This document shows positions 59,611 through 64,000 of a stretch of 64,000 bases of DNA, one piece after another. Location: assembly GCA_964548175.1 (NCBI GenBank), contig CAZJQS010000019.1, positions 1-64,000 on the forward strand, given 5' to 3'. Both the position numbers and the translations under genes were made by a program. A model generated the notes under the pieces. The model was not told the origin of the DNA, did no database searches, and saw only the letters and a list, made by a program, of their open reading frames with translations. The stretch's first letter is position 1. Every line of letters starts with the position of its first letter. The stretch is from JANQPA01 sp964548175 (GTDB lineage Bacteria; Bacteroidota; Bacteroidia; Chitinophagales; Saprospiraceae).

Positions 59611-60624
59611 TTACAAATTTCCTTTTATGAACTTAATGGAATAATCAGGTAATTGGCTGATTCCAGGCTGTTCGATTGGGAAATGACCTGCATTCTCCAG
59701 AATTTTTAATTCTTTTTCTCCGGTTAGCCGGTTAAAGAACACTTCGCTGGTCCAGATGGGCGTCCAGAGGTCTTCTCCAGGGTGAACTAACAACACCGGA
59801 ATCTGAAAAACTTCAGGCTCGATAGCAGGTTTCGCTTTGATTAAACTGGTCAGAAATCTTAGCGGTACTTTCGCGCCAGAAGACTTTTCATCACTTAGTA
59901 AAAGGTTTAATACCTCTTCATCGTTCACAATCGCTTTCATATTAGCAACTTTTTTCATAGGTAGCATTGCGCCACCCGCAAAAAGTGAGGAAAATTTAAG
60001 CATGGGCACAAGCACGCGACTCTTGAATTTGCTGCCGGTTGAGGCATCTCGCACTCTTTTATCGCGCTGATCTAACAAATTGGTGGCAATTACTCCTGCC
60101 ACTTGAGGATTTTTTGCAGCTGCATGATAGGCAAGCATACCACCGGCACTCAGTCCAAAAACGAAAACTGGTCTTTGGTCTTTTGCTTTTCCTTGGTCAA
60201 TAAGGAAAGATACAAGGTTGACCCAATCATCGTAAACCACTTTCCGCTTTTTCACGATGCTATTACCGTATCCGGGTAAATCCGGGGCAATCACTTCAAA
60301 ACCCGCATCGAACAAGGGAACGGCAATGAATGACAACAGCCTTCCGTTTCCGCCTACCCCGTGCAAGAGGATTACTTTTGCCGGGGCATCTGAATTTTTG
60401 TAGGAGTCCAGATGTATTTTCCAGCCATTCCAATCCATAAAAGATTCTTCCGGTAAAGTGGAAGGGGATGTTCGGAAACCTTCGGGTAAATGCGACTCAA
60501 TTTGTTTCCATGTGGTTAGGTTTTCGTAGAGGATTTCCTCTATGTCGGTTTTATTGGAGGTTTGTGCTACAGCAATACCACCCAAACTTACTAAACAAGA
60601 AATGATCATCACTATACGTTTCAT
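59611..60624 (-). CDS. Alpha/beta hydrolase, secreted
   Basis: 337 residues from ATG 60624, which begins a signal peptide (MKRIVMIISCLVSLGGIAVAQ). The hydrolase core includes VILLHGVGGNGRLL (oxyanion), PDLPGYGNS, FGLSAGGMLAYHAA (nucleophile Ser) and NAGHFPIEQPG (catalytic His), with PVLLVHPGEDLW bearing the acid. Substrate unknown. A frame starting at 60666 is also open but gives no signal peptide. It lies 97 bp downstream of the Crp/Fnr regulator gene on the same strand, so the two are likely linked. AT-rich composition. Confidence 0.9.
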   Translation of the reverse strand: MKRIVMIISCLVSLGGIAVAQTSNKTDIEEILYENLTTWKQIESHLPEGFRTSPSTLPEESFMDWNGWKIHLDSYKNSDAPAKVILLHGVGGNGRLLSFIAVPLFDAGFEVIAPDLPGYGNSIVKKRKVVYDDWVNLVSFLIDQGKAKDQRPVFVFGLSAGGMLAYHAAAKNPQVAGVIATNLLDQRDKRVRDASTGSKFKSRVLVPMLKFSSLFAGGAMLPMKKVANMKAIVNDEEVLNLLLSDEKSSGAKVPLRFLTSLIKAKPAIEPEVFQIPVLLVHPGEDLWTPIWTSEVFFNRLTGEKELKILENAGHFPIEQPGISQLPDYSIKFIKGNL

Positions 60625-60721
60625 TTTTCTAGATTTTGAATTTGAAATTGTTGATGCAAAATTCAATCTTACATCAGTTCAATTCATTGATTCAAATCAA
60701 GAAGTGATGATCTCGTTTTCG

Positions 60722-61342
60722 TTACAACAAGTGAGGATCAATACCTTGGTGTATAGACTTTAGGGATGGGTTGTTTCTAAATGTCCTTTTTTTCACCCTG
60801 CTCAGGGTCTCGGGGGTCATGTCAAGATAAGATGCAATCATATATTGAGGAACTCTTTGCAAAAGCGAGGGATACTCAGTCATAAATGTGATAAAACGAG
60901 TATCAAAGTCATCGTGGAGCAGTCTGTTGGCTCTTTGAACAGCTAGAATATAGGCCCTTTCTGCCATAATCCTTGCTATCGTTGACCAAGCTTGAGATGT
61001 TTCGAGAAGATTATTCAACTTTTCACGTGTGATGGTATAGGCTAGCGAGTCTTCCAGCGCCTCTATGGGGCGTATAGATGGTGTTTGAGTAAGATACCCG
61101 AAATAGTCAATTAAAAACTGTCCTTCAGCGAAGAACAACATTATCTTTTCCTGACCTTCAGCCAAGTAATACAGTTTGAACAACCCCTTTGATACAAAAG
61201 ATACTTTGTTGTTATATCCTCCCAATCTGATAAAAAAGTCACCTTTCTTATACTTCTCTTTTCTAAAGGACTGTAAAGTTAAATTCCAGTCCTCGCTGGT
61301 ATGGGACGAGATTTTTTCCAAATAGGCTTGCAAATCTTGCAT
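60722..61342 (-). CDS. Crp/Fnr-type transcriptional regulator
   Basis: 206 residues. Cyclic-nucleotide-binding-like domain (KKGDFFIRLGGYNNKVSFV, SKGLFKLYYL, IMLFFAEGQFLIDY) and a C-terminal winged helix with RVPQYMIASYLDMTPETLSRVKK, the recognition helix of the Bacteroidota Crp/Fnr branch. No cysteine set for an iron-sulfur cluster is present. It is transcribed ahead of the alpha/beta hydrolase gene and probably controls it or itself. No signal molecule can be named. Confidence 0.93.
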   Translation of the reverse strand: MQDLQAYLEKISSHTSEDWNLTLQSFRKEKYKKGDFFIRLGGYNNKVSFVSKGLFKLYYLAEGQEKIMLFFAEGQFLIDYFGYLTQTPSIRPIEALEDSLAYTITREKLNNLLETSQAWSTIARIMAERAYILAVQRANRLLHDDFDTRFITFMTEYPSLLQRVPQYMIASYLDMTPETLSRVKKRTFRNNPSLKSIHQGIDPHLL

Positions 61343-61360
61343 AGGTGTCTTTTTTCAAAT

Positions 61361-61400
61361 TACCGCCAACTCTTTATATCCGCCATAATGGCGGATATAA
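61361..61400. repeat. Palindrome with TACCGCCAAC at its side
   Basis: TACCGCCAAC (61361-61370) is the exact complement of GTTGGCGGTA at 59563-59572. Next to it a 13-bp palindrome TTATATCCGCCAT-A-ATGGCGGATATAA lies at 61374-61400. Together they suggest the right end of the hydrolase/Crp module. Confidence 0.55.
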
Positions 61401-61543
61401 GCATTTAAAATCCCTCTTAAATATCAAAAAATAAAGTGGAATACAATGGCAGCTAATGATGGGAAATGGGGATGTTATCCAACAAATACCGGACAAGGCA
61501 CCTAATGAGAATAAAATGTATGAGGAGTTGAATGTATACTGGA

Positions 61544-61577
61544 GGCTGTCTAACAGGCCTAAGGCATTTAGACAGCC
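61544..61577 (-). terminator. Weak hairpin after the aldolase gene
   Basis: GGCTGTCTAA and TTAGACAGCC, 10 bp, with a small internal palindrome; no T-run follows on the minus strand. Confidence 0.3.
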
Positions 61578-61586
61578 CCCATATGA

Positions 61587-62246
61587 TTATGAATTTCCTT
61601 TTCTGTAATCCGCCAAAAACTTCTCCAGACCGATATCTGTAAGCGGATGCTTGAGCAGGCCCATGATGGCATCCAGCGGGCAGGTCACCACATCGGCGCC
61701 GGCACGGGCGGCGTCTACAATGTGCCTGGAGCTGCGGATGGATGCCGCCAGGATTTCCGTCTCATAACCCTGAATGCTATAGATTTCGGCTATTTCTTCG
61801 ATCAGGCTCATGCCGTTCCAGTTGATGTCGTCGATACGGCCGATAAAAGGAGACAGGTAGGTCGCTCCGGCTTTAGCCGCCAGGATGGCCTGGCCTGCAG
61901 AGAAGACCAGGGTGCAATTCGTTGCAATCCCGATGTCTGAAAAATGGGCAAGTGCCTTTACGCCATCCTTGATCATAGGGACTTTTACCACAATGTTGGG
62001 GGCGATTTCCGCCAATTGTTTTCCTTCCTTTATAATGCCTTCAAAATCGGTGGCCACTACTTCCGCACTGACGTCGCCGTCTTCAACGATATCACAGATC
62101 GTTTTGTAGTGCTTCATAATGTTATCATAGCCAGTAATGCCTTCCTTTGCCATCAGGGAAGGATTGGTGGTAACGCCGTCCAGTATACCCAGGTCTCTGG
62201 CTTCTTTAATCTGGTCCAGGTTAGCCGTATCGATAAAGAACTTCAT
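61587..62246 (-). CDS. Fructose-6-phosphate aldolase/transaldolase-like protein
   Basis: 219 residues, the short transaldolase subfamily. FFIDTANLDQIKEARDLGIL, DGVTTNPSLMAKEG, VVKVPMIKDGVKAL with the Schiff-base lysine, ATNCTLVFSAGQAILAAKAGATYLSPFIGRIDD and TCPLDAIMGLLKHPLTDIGLEKFLADY are typical. It cleaves or forms fructose-6-phosphate or acts as a transaldolase; short forms of this group are often called FSA-like. The distinction is not made here. Single gene. Confidence 0.95.
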   Translation of the reverse strand: MKFFIDTANLDQIKEARDLGILDGVTTNPSLMAKEGITGYDNIMKHYKTICDIVEDGDVSAEVVATDFEGIIKEGKQLAEIAPNIVVKVPMIKDGVKALAHFSDIGIATNCTLVFSAGQAILAAKAGATYLSPFIGRIDDINWNGMSLIEEIAEIYSIQGYETEILAASIRSSRHIVDAARAGADVVTCPLDAIMGLLKHPLTDIGLEKFLADYRKGNS

Positions 62247-62330
62247 TAGAGTTGGTTTTTATAAAGGTGTGTAATGAATGGATCTCACTTAAAATATGTT
62301 GCGACCGCTCGTTTTGTTCTATAAAAAAAG

Positions 62331-62421
62331 AAGAGCGGTCACATCGCACCGCTACAACCTCCTACCCTTGCTGCATTTCTGCCCTGGGGGAGTTCAGAGG
62401 GAGCTGGTCGTGTGCCGCTCA
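62331..62421 (-). ncRNA. ffs: Small SRP RNA (4.5S type)
   Basis: On the minus strand the RNA contains the SRP apical domain: CCAGGGCAGAAATGCAGCAA (within 62361-62393), equal to the universal GG-AAG/GCAGC core that binds Ffh. 5' GAGCGGC near 62420 pairs with GCCGCTC-type CCGCTC (62333-62338 on the plus strand reads GAGCGG), closing one long rod. A run of T (CTTCTTTTTTT) follows and terminates. The RNA is about 90 nt, the short Bacteroidota form lacking the Alu domain. It works with Ffh and FtsY in targeting membrane proteins. Confidence 0.95.
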
Positions 62422-62426
62422 GGGTG

Positions 62427-62457
62427 CAAATATAAGAGGTTTTCAATGAATTGACAA
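62427..62457 (-). promoter_or_regulatory. Promoter of the SRP RNA
   Basis: On the minus strand TTG (62457-62455), 20-nt spacer, TATATTTG (62434-62427), with transcription start expected around 62421. Confidence 0.7.
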
Positions 62458-62468
62458 GCCCCTTTTGT

Positions 62469-62813
62469 TTATTGCTTGGGAATGATTTCTGTCTTTTCAC
62501 CAAAATACTGTACAAAGCGCTGCATATCAGAGGCTAACTCTGCATTTTGGGTGGCCTTAAAATAGGTATCGGCCATGGCTCTGAGCGTCTGGAAAAAAAA
62601 GCGGTCCATTTCAATAACCTGCATTTCTTTGGTCCAAAGGTCGATTTTGAAGGTCTCCAGGTTTTCCTCGTCAAAAACGGAAAGGAGCATTGCTTTGGCT
62701 CTGGTAGAAGGCGCCTCCTGGCCCTTGTCCTCGGCTTTCCATTTGATCTGCTCGGGAACGTTGTTTTCGTCCAGGCCGACTTTTATCTCAATGGTGGAAG
62801 TACGTTTGATCAT
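62469..62813 (-). CDS. gldC: Gliding motility protein GldC
   Basis: 114 residues. The family text STIEIKVGLDENNVPEQIKW, EAPSTRAKAMLLSVFD, TFKIDLWTKEMQVIEMDRFF and LRAMADTYFKATQNAELASDM is typical of GldC. It was found in flavobacterial gliding; in Flavobacterium loss reduces but does not abolish gliding. It is a small cytoplasmic protein with no known reaction. gldB is not adjacent. With PorP/SprF and T9SS cargo it supports a T9SS-bearing, possibly gliding, cell. Confidence 0.93.
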   Translation of the reverse strand: MIKRTSTIEIKVGLDENNVPEQIKWKAEDKGQEAPSTRAKAMLLSVFDEENLETFKIDLWTKEMQVIEMDRFFFQTLRAMADTYFKATQNAELASDMQRFVQYFGEKTEIIPKQ

Positions 62814-62869
62814 AATAGCGATGTTGAGCCCCTGGAGGGACTGTTGGTGAATAAATGTTTAAGGGTTAG

Positions 62870-63008
62870 GTAAAAAGTCGTCTTGCTCGATTACGCAGCT
62901 GTTAAAATTCTTTGTGCGTTTTTTGCCGAAAAAATCATAGATTTTTTCGGCAAAAAACGCACAATAAAATCATGTAAGCCGGGCAAAAGAGGCAAGGCGA
63001 CTTTTTAC
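62870..63008. repeat. Dispersed MITE-like repeat, copy 3 (with 23-bp hairpin)
   Basis: 11-bp ends GTAAAAAGTCG (62870-62880) and CGACTTTTTAC (62998-63008) enclose an internal perfect hairpin 62914-62962 with 23-bp arms around ATA. The hairpin core TTTTTTGCCG...CGGCAAAAAA is shared with copy 1 at 1401-1441. Length is 139 bp. Confidence 0.75.
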
Positions 63009-63021
63009 ACAACCCTGTTTT

Positions 63022-63711
63022 TTAGGTCTTTCTAGGGCTTTTCGGAAAAAACTGCTCTGATAAGGCCTGCAGTTCTTCCGCTGTATATTCAAATACACCT
63101 TTCTTCAGTTGCTGAGCGCTGTCGACCATGGCTTTGGCGACGACTTCTGCTTCCAGCGGACGAAATTTTTCGAGGAAGCCCCCCGTCAGTTCGGATATTT
63201 GTTTCGCAATGCCTTCTCCGAATCGATTGACCGGGGTGGATTCGATCATCAATGGCGGCTTAAAGATATGCACCGCCCAGAAGGGTAATTCCCGAACGGC
63301 ATTTTCGAGTTCCGCCCTTTGTTTAAGGACCGGCAGCCAGGCCTCCCGGCCTACCATGGAGGAAGATAAAAAGAGCAATTGACTGACCTTATTCTCCAGG
63401 GCCACCCAGGCCAGCCTGAACGGTAGGGCTTTTCGAATGCTTTTTCCGTCTGTGATGGTCGACCAGTCCTTGAAACTGCTTCTGCACCAAAAAAGGTCGT
63501 CCCCCTTTATTTTATCCATCCAATGATCCACTTTGTCATAGTTCATCTTAATCCACTTGATCTTGGGGTGGTCCTTGTCCTTTTTTCGCTCCGACAACAC
63601 CCAAATCCACTCATAGGCGCTGTGCTCCACCAGTAACTCCAGGCAGTATCGCCCCACCAGACTGTGTGGATCGAATAAAATGGCCGTTTTTTGTCCTTTT
63701 ATGATTTCCAA
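63022..63711 (-). CDS. Rossmann-fold NAD(P)-binding-like protein, degenerate motif
   Basis: 229 residues. It starts AILFDPHSLVGRYCLELLVEH, where related HTATIP2-like reductases have GATGLVG; here the Gly-rich loop reads DPHSLVG. Later text (FLSSSMVGREAWLPVLKQRAELENAV, HIFKPPLMIES, AEVVAKAMVDSA) is like the extended SDR/HTATIP2 family, with a S...K pair in place of Y..K. It may be a non-enzymatic or regulatory fold member. The gene is followed on the plus-strand side by a G-run repeat that lies in its leader. Confidence 0.75.
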   Translation of the reverse strand: MEIIKGQKTAILFDPHSLVGRYCLELLVEHSAYEWIWVLSERKKDKDHPKIKWIKMNYDKVDHWMDKIKGDDLFWCRSSFKDWSTITDGKSIRKALPFRLAWVALENKVSQLLFLSSSMVGREAWLPVLKQRAELENAVRELPFWAVHIFKPPLMIESTPVNRFGEGIAKQISELTGGFLEKFRPLEAEVVAKAMVDSAQQLKKGVFEYTAEELQALSEQFFPKSPRKT

Positions 63712-63713
63712 AG

Positions 63714-63753
63714 TTTTGGGTTTGGGTTTTGGGTTTTGGGTTTTGGGGAGGGG
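63714..63753 (+). repeat. TTTTGGG tandem repeat, possible G-quadruplex
   Basis: Five runs of three to four G separated by T3-T4, ending in GGGGAGGGG, in the leader of the Rossmann-like gene. Each run is GGG or more, so a four-tier or three-tier quadruplex can form on the plus strand. Confidence 0.8.
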
Positions 63754-63773
63754 ATAGTCTAATATACTATGAA

Positions 63774-64000
63774 CTACTTCTCTTTTCTGTAATTCAATCT
63801 AATCGAATTTCCGATCACCACGATGTCGGAGAAGGCCATAAACAAGGCCCCCCACATGGGATTCAGCAGCCCGGCTGCGGCGATGGGAATGGCCACCACA
63901 TTATAGATAAAAGCCCAGAACAAGTTCTGGCGGATCGTGGTAACCGTCAATTTACTAATGGACAGTGCTTTGGCCAGGCTTTGAAGTTTGCCGTTAATGA
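63774..64000 (-). CDS. Copper-translocating P-type ATPase, C-terminal fragment
   Basis: 75 codons to the window edge; the N-terminus lies outside. It begins inside the region LQSLAKALSISKLTVTTIR and continues QNLFWAFIYNVVAIPIAA, LNPMWGALFMAFSDIVVIGN and SIRLNYRKEK, stop TAG at 63774. These are the last two transmembrane helices of P1B-type ATPases; the SIRL end and MA-S-D block carry the C-terminal metal-site residues. It would export Cu+ or related ions. Subtype cannot be decided without the rest. Confidence 0.93.
   Translation of the reverse strand, partial: INGKLQSLAKALSISKLTVTTIRQNLFWAFIYNVVAIPIAAAGLLNPMWGALFMAFSDIVVIGNSIRLNYRKEK

Noticed and set aside
62303..62340. GACCGCTC / GAGCGGTC inverted repeat beside the SRP RNA
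   Set aside because: The arms are explained by the terminal helix of the SRP RNA plus a chance copy; I could not show that it is separate.

Overview
The window is a chromosomal stretch of a Bacteroidota bacterium, most likely a member of the Saprospiria (Lewinella or Haliscomenobacter type). The evidence is: many type IX secretion (T9SS) features (a PorP/SprF protein, three proteins with a C-terminal T9SS sorting domain), the gliding protein GldC, the order miaB - sigma-54 activator - lptE, a TonB-dependent receptor with a carboxypeptidase-like N-terminal domain, lineage-type genes such as DUF1599, the DoxX-like protein and DUF6580, and promoters of the Bacteroidota form TTG - about 20 nt - TAnnTTTG. 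The class-level placement is an inference. Both window edges cut genes: a formylglycine-generating-enzyme-like protein on the left and a copper-type P-type ATPase on the right.

Layout. 0-5.7 kb: partial SUMF1-type protein, a small membrane protein, a cluster of palindromic repeats, a YebC-family protein, a secreted EreA/ChaN-like protein, a Na+/H+ antiporter and a lipoprotein. 5.7-11.8 kb: a 1210-residue secreted helical-repeat protein of unknown function, an NlpC/P60 protein whose catalytic Cys reads as Ser, and PorP/SprF. 11.8-17.6 kb: a tight minus-strand operon of M1 peptidase, cupin, two glycosyltransferases and a RibBA-like protein whose GTP cyclohydrolase half has lost its active-site residues. 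17.6-24 kb: DUF6580 protein, 7TM-HD phosphodiesterase, cobalamin adenosyltransferase, LolD/MacB-type ATPase, GatC, deoxynucleoside kinase, YggS. 24-32 kb: an FG-GAP T9SS cargo protein, BASS transporter and SMC, then an AT-rich gap with DnaA-box matches. 32-44 kb: tRNA-His, acetoacetyl-CoA synthetase, the lptE / sigma-54 activator / miaB operon, DUF4349 lipoprotein, a protein that is little more than a T9SS sorting domain, a TonB-dependent receptor, a T9SS cargo protein and YigZ. 45-57.6 kb: DUF1599, DoxX-like and NusB genes, an OmpA protein with six thrombospondin type 3 repeats, GuaA with an overlapping LpoA-like lipoprotein, a TrmH methylase, LuxE-like ligase, HemF, ArsC-like protein and nucleoside phosphorylase.

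57.6-61.4 kb looks like accessory DNA that is still decaying. It holds two pseudogenes (flavin amine oxidase; a small lipoprotein), three ATTRCTTGCAA direct repeats spaced 30 and 32 bp, a short-chain dehydrogenase, a 109-bp inverted-repeat element resembling an integron attC or MITE, and an alpha/beta hydrolase with a Crp/Fnr regulator. The last two genes are bracketed by inverted copies of GTTGGCGGTA. After it come fructose-6-phosphate aldolase, the small SRP RNA, GldC, a Rossmann-like protein and the ATPase fragment.

Overall this is mainly core chromosome with a dense set of intergenic palindromic repeats of several families. I found no defence system, phage, CRISPR array, intact insertion sequence or evident new multi-gene system. 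The observations most worth following are the two enzymes with altered active sites, the solo T9SS sorting domain, the repeat families and the accessory module at 57.6-61.4 kb.
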